Source: Membranipora membranacea (Eukaryota; Bryozoa; Gymnolaemata; Cheilostomatida; Membraniporidae). Taken from it: 64,000 nucleotides of DNA. The notes under the pieces are model-generated. The model saw only the letters and a program-made list of their open reading frames with translations. It was not told the origin of the DNA and searched no databases. The stretch lies in NCBI GenBank assembly GCA_914767715.1, contig OU612070.1, forward strand, positions 2,187,501-2,251,500, given 5' to 3'. Position numbers and translations under genes: made by a program. Of the stretch, positions 12,601-23,800 are shown piece by piece (position 1 is the stretch's first letter; each line of letters opens with the position of its first letter).

Positions 12601-12793
12601 AAGTTCTGCCTGTAGCTTTCCAGTCTCTCCGCCATATTGCCCCCAAATACAATATGCAATCTACCGTTGATATCAAGTACGTTACTAACAAATGTACCAT
12701 CTTCACCATACACTTTGCGAAAACACTTCTCCATCATGTAAGTGTCTTGTTTGGAATCGACCATCTCTGTAATGTTTCCATTCCGACCTAGCA
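9648..12793 (-). CDS. Cytosolic sulfotransferase (SULT family), incomplete model
   Basis: Transfers sulfate from PAPS to small acceptors; the acceptor cannot be told from sequence. Exons in transcription order: 12793-12554, 12031 to about 11890, 11223-11099, 10696-10616, 10330-10153, 9793-9648. The first ends FDDDLYLLTYPKSG (5'-phosphosulfate loop). Then come a RPRIIHSS segment (KTHLP region), VHRNPADVTVSFYHH (3'-phosphate binding and dimer-side region), NFYNLYYEDLK, NPTEEITRLSEFLGL and KVGDWRNHFD (the conserved GxxGDWKNxF loop), ending CQPQ and stop. Two short pieces were not found: the residues joining PKSG to ILMML (normally T-x-W, perhaps a tiny exon) and about 20 residues before VHRNP. 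Either they are small or divergent exons, or the gene is damaged. A true start upstream of 12793 is also possible. Confidence 0.82.
10559..10590. repeat. (TA)n microsatellite
   Basis: Alternating TA tract interrupted by one CA, in a sulfotransferase intron. Confidence 0.8.
10979..11013. repeat. Micro-palindromic insertion, family 1, 7-bp target duplication
   Basis: The 21-bp hairpin at 10986-11006 has arms CAAGGAGT and ACTCCTTG around CAGAC. Exact direct repeats GTTGTAC lie at 10979-10985 and 11007-11013. It sits in a sulfotransferase intron. Confidence 0.8.
11285..11545. mobile_element. Degenerate copy of the 14.5-15.6 kb inverted-repeat transposon arm
   Basis: Shares, in order, AGAAATTTCAAAACAGGT, a TTCATCATAA-like stretch and TTTTTACGTCACG with the arms of the element at 14555-15622. 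It is diverged and lacks a recognisable second arm. It lies in a sulfotransferase intron. Confidence 0.55.
12051..12166. repeat. Short inverted repeat
   Basis: GATCAAGTTTGGTCCAATTTGC near 12051-12072 pairs with GCAAATTGGATCATACTTGATC near 12143-12164 (about 20 of 22 bases), enclosing about 70 bp. Likely a small foldback element within the sulfotransferase gene, in the gap where its missing exon is expected. Confidence 0.5.
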
Positions 12794-13257
12794 CTGAAAA
12801 GTGGTTAAAGTATAATTGTTGTCCGTGAATGACATCTCATGAGCAGTCTGTTGGGGCAATGACCACTGCTCTGTGTGACAGCCTCTGTAACCTAGAACTT
12901 CTTCACCACATTCTTTATCACATTAATAATTAATTATATTTTGGGGAAGAATAGGGGGAGGGTTTATTGAATGACCCGAGCTCTGATGTAAATGGTATTT
13001 ATAACAATCTGTCTTGTTTTCGCTAGCACATGCAATACCAGCATGGTACAAGAATTCTTAATCCCCTAAAGATAATATGTTTGGTTTATTGCTGCATGCT
13101 AGATGCTTTCAGCGTACATTACAAACAAAAACCATCTAAATAGTAAATACTCATTGATTTAGCAGCAGCAGTATCATTATGTAGTCTTTGTACTTACACA
13201 CAGTATACATGACATACATATAGCTATAGTTAACATATGGGCTCAATGCTGTATATA
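12794..13257. other. Gap upstream of the sulfotransferase
   Basis: AT-rich sequence between the first sulfotransferase exon found and the LINE 3' end. A 5' non-coding exon and promoter would be expected here; none was recognised. Confidence 0.5.
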
Positions 13258-14190
13258 TTATATATTCCATGTTTATCCTGGAGAAGAATAAGTCCTTAGG
13301 ACTTGTACCCAGAAAACAGAAAAATTGATAAAATATGTTGTAGAATTAAAAAGACATGTAACTAAAAATCAAGAACAATGACAGGTAAAATTACAAACTA
13401 CACACAGGCATTAATTAGCAGTAAAATGTTACACAAGTTAATACACAATAGCTAGGAAAAGACATTTAGAACAATGCAGCAGTAGGCTAAAATGAAATGA
13501 TAACAACTGACTCATTAATTGAGAAGTTTGAGGACGTGGCTCCGAGTGGCATTTTTGAATGACGCAAGGGATTGACTCAGCTTAACATGATTGGGTAATT
13601 CGTCAAACTTCTGAGCACCGAAATTAGCTACAGCAAATCTAAAATTTTCCTTGGATAGTCTAAATCCAGAACTTTTAGCAAGCCGAGTTTCACTAGTTAA
13701 CTTTTCAGGTAGCAGATTGGTATCAATTATTGGGACTAAATTATTAACAATTTTATAAAACGTCAGCGATACAAATATTCGAAACGCAAAGTTACAACAG
13801 GGATGTTGTAGGTCTTTCGAGTATTATCTTTAGAACTGTCATAGTCTATAATTTTCAGATATATATTCTCAATTTTTAAAAATTCTTTTTTTACATAGTT
13901 GTTTGTTGTAAATAAAAGAGGAGAGCTGTATTCCAGGTTGGAACGTATAAGGCCAATGTACCAAAGCGTGGCTAATTTAGGTGTAAGGAATTTTCTATTG
14001 CGTTGAAAGTTGGTGACTATTGGATAAAGTTTTTGTTTAATTTTACTGGTAGGAGATTTAAAATTTAATTTGTTATCAAGAATCACACCTAAGTACTTAA
14101 TTCGGATGATTATTTGCCCAGAATTCTTGTGAAACATTTCTTCCATCAGGCACTCAAACTCAGCTAAAAGAGAATACCACATAGCAGTTT
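13258..14190 (-). mobile_element. 5'-truncated non-LTR retrotransposon (LINE) with 3' UTR
   Basis: Minus-strand coding reads the C-terminal end of a reverse transcriptase: KYLGVILDNKLNF, then a thumb-like region, then NHVKLSQSLASFKNATRSH and stop at 13515-13517. A one-base frame change near 13770 breaks it. The 3' UTR (13515 down to about 13262) ends in an AT-alternating tail. The same 3' UTR, ending at the same base before a (TA)n tail, occurs at 46326-46525. The 5' end stops near 14190 without an upstream polymerase, as expected from incomplete reverse transcription. The clade (CR1/jockey-like or other) is not determined. Confidence 0.75.
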
Positions 14191-14554
14191 CCTGTTCCTG
14201 TTATTATTTAGCCTGTGCTCTATAATTATTACAGCAAAGTCTTGGAACCTCCCCTAAACTGAAGGGCTACCCAGCTTAGAGTCAGCAACTACTTTGAGTT
14301 TTGCATGGCGTAATGCACAAAGCTGATGCTGCCCAGCACATTATTTGCTACCCATTAATGCATTGCTGCGAAACCTTGGTTGCCCTTTAAGATTATCCCA
14401 AGCCAGTTTTCCAGACGCCAGCAGAATGAAAAAAAAGTGGCTTTTCTTTAATGATTTATATATAAATGCGATATATAGGTTTATTGCATCAGAGTTTAGA
14501 AACAATGTAAATAAACTGTTTTTAAAGAAAAAAAGAAAACTGACGACAATCAAT

Positions 14555-15622
14555 GTAATGTCAAAGACCGATCCGAATATCAACATATTATATACCGTTG
14601 GAAAGCTGCCGAGATACTGAAAATGAATACCTGAACAAAAACTTGATTCAATGACGTTGTGTCATTTTAGGGAGGAAATGAGGCAGAAAACGCTGTTTTT
14701 GTCAAAGCAGATGGGGGAGTCAAATTAAATGCAAGAAATTCCAAACCAGGTGAAATGCATACTTAGAGATTGTGTTCATCTTAAATTTTGATTTTCTTTG
14801 ATATATTACTAGTCTAAACTGACTTTTTACGTCACGCCATACAATGCATTTTTTTTGTGAAAAGCCATGGTGCACACAAGAAATGCCAAAAGATTTTTTC
14901 CCTGCATCTTCGTTTTTCTTGAATTTAACGCTATTTTTTGGGACTTTTGAGGTGTTTTTGGCCATTCTTTTGGGTTAAATTCAAGAAAAACGAAGATGCA
15001 GTGAAAAAATCTGTTGGCATTTCCTGCGTGCACCATGGGTAATAAAAGCGGCTTCGTATGTGAGAACTTTCAAAAAAACTTTGTTTGGCCACAATAATGG
15101 TCATTTGGACAGCACATTTGACGTTATGCAAAAAATGCGAAAAATATCAGGTGTATTCGAGAGTCCACTGTTTTCGCAATATGTAAGCTAGTTTGTTTAA
15201 AGTGAATATGTATGACATTTGAAGTGTATTCTAAGGGAAAATCATAATTAATTTTGTTTCGAGCCTATGATCTGTTCTGAATTAATGATTGAAATTTCAC
15301 ATATTTTCACGGCTTCACCAAAAAAAATGAGTTGTATGGCATGACGTAAAAAGTCAGTTTAAAATAGTCGTATATCAAAGAAAATCAAATTTTACTATGA
15401 ACTCAATCTCTAAGTATACATTCCACCTGTTTTGAAATTTCTTGCAATTGATTTGACTCCTCCATCTGCTTTGACAAAAACAGCGTTTTCTGCCTCATTT
15501 CCTCCCTTTAATGACACAACGTCATCGAATCAAGTTTTTGTTCAGGTATTCATTTTCAGCAGCTCGGCAGCTTTCCAACGGTATATGATATGTTGATATT
15601 CGGATCGGTCTTTGACATTACC
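14555..15622. mobile_element. Non-autonomous inverted-repeat DNA transposon with nested palindromes
   Basis: The left arm, about 14555-14868 (starting TAATGTCAAAGACCGATCC), pairs with the right arm, about 15309-15622 (ending GGATCGGTCTTTGACATTA), at high identity over roughly 310 bp. Inside, about 14860-14936 pairs with 14969-15042 (CTTCGTTTTTCTTGAATTTAA and complement, flanked by the GCACCATGG/CCATGGTGC region), a second internal inverted repeat. No transposase ORF exists; open frames here are shadows. An older copy lies at 11285-11545. No clear target duplication was identified. Confidence 0.75.
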
Positions 15623-15810
15623 TTAAATGAAAGTTAGCTTTCCTTTGTCTCAGTGTCAGTTACTGTGGAGCAAGGAATGGATGTGATTAATATATAACAT
15701 CATATATATATAGATTCAAATCTGTGCTTATAAGTGTCATCTGTGTGTATTTGGCCCCAACTAAGTGTCACTCAAAAATAAGGAGTCATTTTATATGACC
15801 CACAAAAAAA

Positions 15811-16860
15811 TCATGTCTTAAATCCTCTTAAATAATCATGTTGGGCATCCTTAACCCAATAGTAATTAATGGTAGATAAAATAGCCTGACATGGTCGGAC
15901 AACTCCAATGCAAAGATCTGCCCTACACACTGATAGCCACTCATTGTCCATGGTTTTTATGGGTACAATAGTGGGATATATATTCTCCTCCATGGTAGCT
16001 GACAGCAGTCTTTGGGATATCACTGAGAGTAGAACTCATGATTAGAATAATAATGATAAGGTGTAAAGACCTACATTCATTCCAGCTCTAGGTTTGATAT
16101 CTGCCAACGGCAGTCATTCTTGATTGGGTGCACCATTATATTTACTTTTTAATGGCCACTATATCATTTCTTAACGAAATGTCTTCTGTTCAGTGCTAAA
16201 ATTTAAATTAATTTGATCAAATATATAAAGAGCTTGTGTATTGCATGTTAAAAAGATACTGCCTTAGTTATTGAACAAAATGGCCATAGATAAGGTATTC
16301 GTCCTAGGCAGTACTATGCAGAACAGGACTAAGAATACCGCGGGTACACTGTATGTAAACACCATATCTATATCTGTGTCTATGGTAAACATGCAGCACA
16401 TTCAGCAACAAACAGTACCCCCTTCTGCCTCTTCCAGTACCTGTACTCAAGAGAGTATAACTCTCCTAAAATCAGAGATAGTGATGATGAGCTGTTTCAG
16501 CAAGATGGGAGGGGGTTGTATCACACCCTCCCTGGTTTCAGATTGATTTCAATTTTATATTTTGTGTACTCAACTATTTGAAAAAGGAAAATTTTACTTA
16601 CTCAAATTTTTTCTGATTCTCACGTATATCTCATCACTTGAGCCTCCATTAGTCTTTGAATGGGTATAGTAAGACTGCCACAGACCACATGATTTTGCGA
16701 CAGCGCTATACTTGAAGGCCACACAGCTTTGCTTCCTCATCAGACACATCAGTGCACAATTGGCATTGGTTACACTTGCTATATTACTGGTAGCATATGG
16801 TGGTAAGCTGTATCCTGCTGTATTTTCGAAAACTGCTGGCTCGATAGTACAAAAGCTCAC
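15811..16860 (-). CDS. PAN/apple-domain protein (5' end not found)
   Basis: Two phase-matched minus-strand exons: 16860-16602 and 16022-15811 (stop TGA at 15813-15811). The first encodes a Cys-rich module with ANCALMCLMRKQSCVAFKY and SCGLWQSYY, the C-x3-C ... C-x-AF-x-Y ... C-x-LW pattern of PAN/apple domains, which bind protein or carbohydrate extracellularly. The second adds about 70 residues with three more Cys and no recognised domain, ending GFKT. A signal peptide exon is expected upstream (above 16860) but none could be placed. The second exon's membership rests on intron phase (1) and good splice sites only. Confidence 0.6.
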
Positions 16861-17846
16861 CTAATCAACAGATAGATTTACCCAGAGCTATTAACTTACT
16901 ATTTTAGTGCAAGATGGATATCCATCTTGCATTTCAGAATCTCAAGTGCACTCAAAACTCAAAGAAATATGCGCTCGTCTGTTGAGAGATATCAGTTTGT
17001 ATCAGCAAGGCAGGACAAACACAAATATTTGATCTTCAAGGTTATCATCAGATATCATCAGCAGTAGTGACTGGCACCCTCAGGAAACTTACAGACAGAT
17101 ATGCGGCAGGATTCCAGATGCAACTCGAGTTTTCTATGTGAGATAAGTGATAAATCACTAATGTTCGGAAGTACTATCAACTGCTTACTGGTGAAGGAAG
17201 CGAGTGAAAAGAACAAATACTTAGTGTATGTTCCTTAGGATATGTATGTTATGATACTGAAAACAAAATTTTTTGTGCATTTTTGTTCCTATGAATTGCC
17301 ACGGAGTAGCACTTGTCTCTGATAAATATTAATGGGAATAGTATAATTTAGACATGACTTCTCTCAGAAATTGTCTTGTATTGATTGAAAGCTGAATTTT
17401 TTTGATAATACCGATGTCAAGCATGATACATTTAGAGTAAATGCACTTTTTTTCTTTCTCAGATTGTCTCTTGTCTGCTCTAGAGAAATATTCAGGGTTT
17501 ATGGCCCAGTGATAGCAATAAAATAAAAAAAAAAGCAAAAGAAAACCATCAAATTTGTTCCTTAATCAAACAAGATAAAAAATACCTTAGATGCCAACAA
17601 AAATAGAATACAATAGTGAACTAGACTGTTTCTACAATGCTGAATTAGGCAGGAGTCCCATGAATTATATAGATAACCGAACAAATGGAAAGTATCACAT
17701 GCTGAATTTACCCCTATTGGAAGACATGATCATATAAGATTAAATAGGGAAGGAAATAGAAGTAAGCTATTGGAAGTTATCTTAAAATCACAATTAGTAA
17801 GCGACAGTGCCTTACATACTGTTCATTAGACAGCAGTATAACAGCG
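16861..17846. other. Gap between PAN gene and hydrolase 3' end
   Basis: Contains the palindrome at 16901-16938 and AT-rich DNA. It should hold the first exon(s) of the PAN gene and the 3' UTR of the hydrolase, but neither was identified convincingly. Confidence 0.5.
16901..16938. repeat. Perfect 24-bp palindrome with near-duplicate flanks
   Basis: A perfect palindrome occupies 16908-16931, centred on GATATC, with arms TGCAAGATGGAT. If its last A is counted as flank, the sequences on either side are ATTTTAG (16901-16907) and ATTTCAG (16931-16937), 6 of 7 identical, like a target duplication. Confidence 0.6.
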
Positions 17847-20800
17847 TCAAAGTTTAGGTCCATCAGTCGTTAGCTTGCTGTGCCGCTTCAGAAAGTCATT
17901 CATCAAATCACTAATGTCTTTCGGGTGCTGCATATGAAAATGATGGGTGCCGTCAAACTCTAATATCTCAAACTAAAAGTGAAAACAAACATATTGTAAA
18001 GAGTGTCTTGTGATAAACATACGATGAGAAAATACAGTTTAAGTGTGAAGCTCAAATACTTGAAAAATAGCCCTGGGCAGCTCTACCAATCTGCATGAGA
18101 TCAGATTGCCAAGGAATTGATCTATAAAGACACCTCTTTTGTCCATGAATTGACATATTAAATCTACATAGACTTGCTTGTTTTGATAGATTGCTGCTTA
18201 GCACATCAAATAATGGCATTTCTTTGCTAACTTAGATTATTCTAATGTAGATTGCTGCTCACAGAGTTATAGCTTGTTGCTGGTTACTCAGGTTGAGAGG
18301 GTAACTCTATATAATGTTTTATCAGACCACCTCCCAACACTGTGATCAATCAATTACATACACAAGTTAGCAATAGACCAATCGCCATTCAGTTAAAATC
18401 TGTTTGGTATCATCAGAATATGACTGGTGTACAAAGAATCTTCAGCTAATACAATGTAAAAGTGAAGCTGGATCAGTGTGGCCTCGCTGATATGTACCCA
18501 TCAACAAACATGTAAACCGTCTACATGCACACTGTGGCCATGGTGGAATGGAATGAACTTGAGAGTGTATGACTGCGAGTAGTGAATAGCACTCGCCTAT
18601 AAGCGCCATTACCCCTTATCGTTTTGGGAATAGTGAGGTGGCACTATAGGTAGGCACCCCTGATTGGGGCAGCAGGGGTCGTGGGATTGAATTAAATACT
18701 GGCTGAGCTTTCAAGATTGATTGGTCCAGCCCACTTTTGTCTATGGACTTCCAAGCTTCTAAAAGAAGATAGGGTAAAAACATGAAGCTCACATCATTAG
18801 GGTAGGACTTCTTTAGCGTCTCGAAAGCAGCCTTCCACTTAGACTCAGATGATGCGTCTGTAGTAGTTTCCCATGTATGTTGTTTAGCTCTACAAAACCG
18901 ACACAATAGAAATCTATGACTATAAGGTAACCAGTTTTGTTTCACAGCTCTATCATGAACACAACAAATGATAACCATCACTGTTTTATATTCTGTCATA
19001 GTAAGTCTTGCTTTAACCTATCTAAAGCTTATAAAGCTGTAATTCAAACCAGGCACTATGACTATCATGATGAGTTGCTCGTTTTCTACCTACGCCTGAG
19101 TTGTTCAGCAGAGGTGTAGTGGTGAGTTTATTGATATATAATATATTAATTATATATGATCAGACAGTCCCTGTTCCCAAATTTTTTTCTTTCTCAAATG
19201 TCGTTCTTTATCTTGAGAAACTTATTTTATACCATCAATCGAATCAAGCGCCTATAACCACTGAAATTGAGTACTACTGCTATGGAATTATACCTCAGTG
19301 CCTTTAACTCATAACCCATAAGGAGCCTATGTAGCCAAAGCTGAGCAGTGAAATGTAAGCCATACTGACCTGATGAAAAGTTGAGGTGTATCTTTGTTAT
19401 TCTGCATACATTTCATGTTCATTTCCATAGTTTGCTGGAGAACAGCATTAGTCTAAAACAAATGTAATTTGTCCTGAAAGATTTCACTGTGGAGTGTTGT
19501 TGGTTGGAGAAGATGTCATAACAGATGTTTTTGTTTTCTGGGTCTTCTCTTAATTAATCACATGTCTGTATTGCTTGAGGCATATGGTTAGCTTAGAATT
19601 TAGCCAGAATCAAAAATTCCATTAATAATCCAAGGGCCAAAAACATTTCTGTTATTCCTTATGGTAAAGTGCCTCATTATCAAAAAACACTGGATAGATT
19701 CGACCTCCCATGCATCATTTATACTAAAGATAATTGCTTACCCTGTTGTGTAAAGCTGGAGAATAAGTAAAGATGTATTTGCCATTTTCTGAAATAAAAA
19801 TCGTGAATGAACTGTTTTAATTACTTGGAAAACTCACAGCAAGAAGAAACCAGGCAGAAGAAGCTCAGAATATAATCTTCCCGGGAATGATTATACTGCT
19901 ATTTGGCATTGAGGAATGTTTTAACGGAATCATTCAAGACCCGGCATTACCAGGTATTGTAGGATCATAATTATTACGGTATATTGTACTGGCCACCCAT
20001 CACAATTATCTAGACGATGTTCTCATTTTCTTACAGGTCAATAATTCCAAAGTGGTTACAGGGCAATCATTAAAATTATAAATTTCTTACAATCTGATTA
20101 TTAAAAGGTTCAGACATATCTTTTCCATGCAACTTCACTTAAACTCACCTAATTTCTTACAGCCTCGTTTCATGAGTATTTCGAACTCCTCCTCTGTTAT
20201 GCCTGGAGCAGCCGCCCTCCATCTATCTGATAATTCCTGCCAGGTGTGCTCTCTGCCCTTCTTACCACTATAATCCTCCTCATACTTCATAAATTTGTCT
20301 ATCTGTCTGCCCCAGGCTGTGTAAGGATTACCATCCTAAAATATGAGCATAACTGGTAACGAATCCTTACGATTACAGCAATTGATATCCTTTTTTATTT
20401 GGTAGAGAGGAATGGATGGAGTGGCTGGAGTGTGTCGGGAATTTAAAGGGCTAAAACGGCAATATTTGAGATTTAGTTGCATTAAAATACACATAATAAT
20501 ATGGAGCCACAAAATCATTTGCATATGCAGAAGCTTGCACAGTATGATTATTATGTTGAGCTACAAATTAACTACTGCAATACATGTGAGCCCAGCATAT
20601 TGGTTTTTCATTCCCCAGAGCAATTTGATGGAAAATACCATCAGTTTTATATTCTTTCCTGTACATACTATGATGTATCATACAGCCAATAGATGATGAC
20701 AATCTGCACAAGCTATGGGGTATCTACACAAGCTATGGGGTATATACACAAGCTATGGGGTATCTACACAAGCTATGGGGTATCTACACAAGCTATGGGG

Positions 20801-23800
20801 TATCTACACAAGATATGGGGTATCTACACAAGCTATGGGTTATCTACACAAGCTATGGGGTATCTACACAAGCTATGGGGTATCTACACAAGATATGGGG
20901 TATCTACACAAGCTATGGGGTATCTACACAAGATATGGGGTATCTACACAAGCTATGGGGTATCTACACAAGATATGGGGTATCTACACAAGCTATGGGG
21001 TATCTACACAAGCTATGGGGTATCTACACAAGATATGGGGTATCTACACAAGATATGGGGTATCTACACAAGATATGGGGTATCTACACAAGCTATGGGG
21101 TATCTACACAAGCTATGGGGTATCTACACAAGCTATGGGGTATCTACACAAGCTATGGGGTATCTACACAAGCTATGGGGTATCTACACAAGATATGGGG
21201 TATCTACACAAGATATGGGGTATCTACACAAGATATGGGGTATCTACACAAGATATGGGGTATCTACACAAGCTATGGGGTATCTACACAAGATATGGGG
21301 TATCTACACAAGCTATGGGGTATCTACACAAGATATGGGGTATCTACACAAGCTATGGGGTATCTACACAAGCTATGGGGTATCTACACAAGATATGGGG
21401 TATCTACACAAGATATGGGGTATCTACACAAGATATGGGGTGTCTACACAAGATATGGGGTATCTACACAAGATATGGGGTATCTACACAAGCTATGGGG
21501 TATCTACACAAGCTATGGGGTATCTACACAAGCTATGGGGTATCTACACAAGCTATGGGGTATCTACACAAGCTATGGGGTATCTACACAAGCTATGGGG
21601 TATCTACACAAGCTATGGGGTATCTACACAAGCTATGGGGTATCTACACAAGCTATGGGGTATCTACACAAGATATGGGGTATCTACACAAGCTATGGGG
21701 TATCTACACAAGATATGGGGTATCTACACAAGATATGGGGTGTCTACACAAGATATGGGGTATCTACACAAGCTATGGGGTGTCTACACAAGATATGGGG
21801 TATCTACACAAGCTATGGGGTATCTACACAAGATATGGGGTATCTACACAAGATATGGGGTATCTACACAAGCTATGGGGTATCTACACAAGATATGGGG
21901 TATCTACACAAGCTATGGGTTATCTACACAAGCTATGGGGTATCTACACAAGCTATGGGTTATCTACACAAGCTATGGGTTATCTGCACAAGCTATGGGG
22001 TATCTACACAAGCTATGGGGTATCTACACAAGATATGGGGTATCTACACAAGCTATGGGGTATCTACACAAGATATGGGGTATCTACACAAGCTATGGGG
22101 TATCTACACAAGATATGGGGTATCTACACAAGCTATGGGGTATCTACACAAGCTATGGGGTATCTACACAAGCTATGGGGTATCTACACAAGATATGGGG
22201 TATCTACACAAGCTATGGGGTATCTACACAAGCTATGGGGTATCTACACAAGCTATGGGGTATCTACACAAGATATGGGGTATCTACACAAGCTATGGGG
22301 TATCTACACAAGATATGGGGTATCTACACAAGCTATGGGGTATCTACACAAGCTATGGAGTATCTACACAAGCTATGGGGTATCTACACAAGCTATGGGG
22401 TATCTACACAAGCTATGGGGTATCTACACAAGCTATGGGGTATCTACACAAGCTATGGAGTATCTACACAAGCTATGGGGTATCTACACAAGCTATGGGG
22501 TATCTACACAAGCTATGGGGTATCTACACAAGCTATGGGGTATCTACACAAGATATGGGGTATCTACACAAGCTATGGGGTATCTACACAAGATATGGGG
22601 TATCTACACAAGCTATGGGTTATCTACACAAGCTATGGGGTATCTACACAAGATATGGGGTATCTACACAAGATATGGGGTATCTACACAAGCTATGGGG
22701 TATCTACACAAGATATGGGGTATCTACACAAGATATGGGTTATCTGCACAAGCTATGGGGTATCTACACAAGCTATGGGGTATCTACACAAGATATGGGG
22801 TATCTACACAAGATATGGGGTATCTACACAAGATATGGGTTATCTGCACAAGCTATGGAGTATCTACACAAGCTATGGGGTATCTACACAAGCTATGGGG
22901 TATCTACACAAGATATGGGGTATCTACACAAGCTATGGGGTATCTACACAAGATATGGGGTGTCTACACAAGCTATGGGGTATCTACACAAGCTATGGGG
23001 TATCTACACAAGATATGGGGTATCTACACAAGCTATGGGGTATCTACACAAGATATGGGGTATCTACACAAGATATGGGTTATCTGCACAAGCTATGGAG
23101 TATCTACACAAGCTATGGGGTATCTACACAAGCTATGGGGTATCTACACAAGATATGGGGTATCTACACAAGCTATGGGGTATCTACACAAGATATGGGG
23201 TGTCTACACAAGCTATGGGGTATCTACACAAGCTATGGGGTATCTACACAAGATATGGGGTATCTACACAAGCTATGGGGTATCTACACAAGCTATGGGG
23301 TATCTACACAAGCTATGGGGTATCTACACAAGCTATGGAGTATCTACACAAGCTATGGGGTATCTACACAAGCTATGGGGTATCTACACAAGATATGGGG
23401 TATCTACACAAGCTATGGGGTATCTACACAAGCTATGGGGTATCTACACAAGCTATGGGGTATCTACACAAGCTATGGAGTATCTACACAAGCTATGGGG
23501 TATCTACACAAGCTATGGGGTATCTACACAAGATATGGGGTATCTACACAAGATATGGGGTATCTACACAAGATATGGGGTATCTACACAAGCTATGGGG
23601 TAACTACACAAGATATGGGGTATCTACACAAGATATGGGGTATCTACACAAGATATGGGGTATCTACACAAGATATGGGGTATCTACACAAGATATGGGG
23701 TATCTACACAAGATATGGGGTATCTACACAAGATATGGGGTATCTACACAAGCTATGGGGTATCTACACAAGATATGGGGTATCTACACAAGATATGGGG

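Noticed and set aside
14345-15131. Several ORFs on both strands
   Set aside because: They lie within the inverted-repeat transposon and mirror each other because of its palindromic arms.
16271-16546. 91-codon + strand ORF
   Set aside because: No domain, low-complexity Ser/Thr and Met content, and lies in an intergenic gap without splice support.
19810-19954. Open + strand stretch ending at a GTATTG donor
   Set aside because: Lies in a minus-strand gene intron, no family recognised, single piece only.
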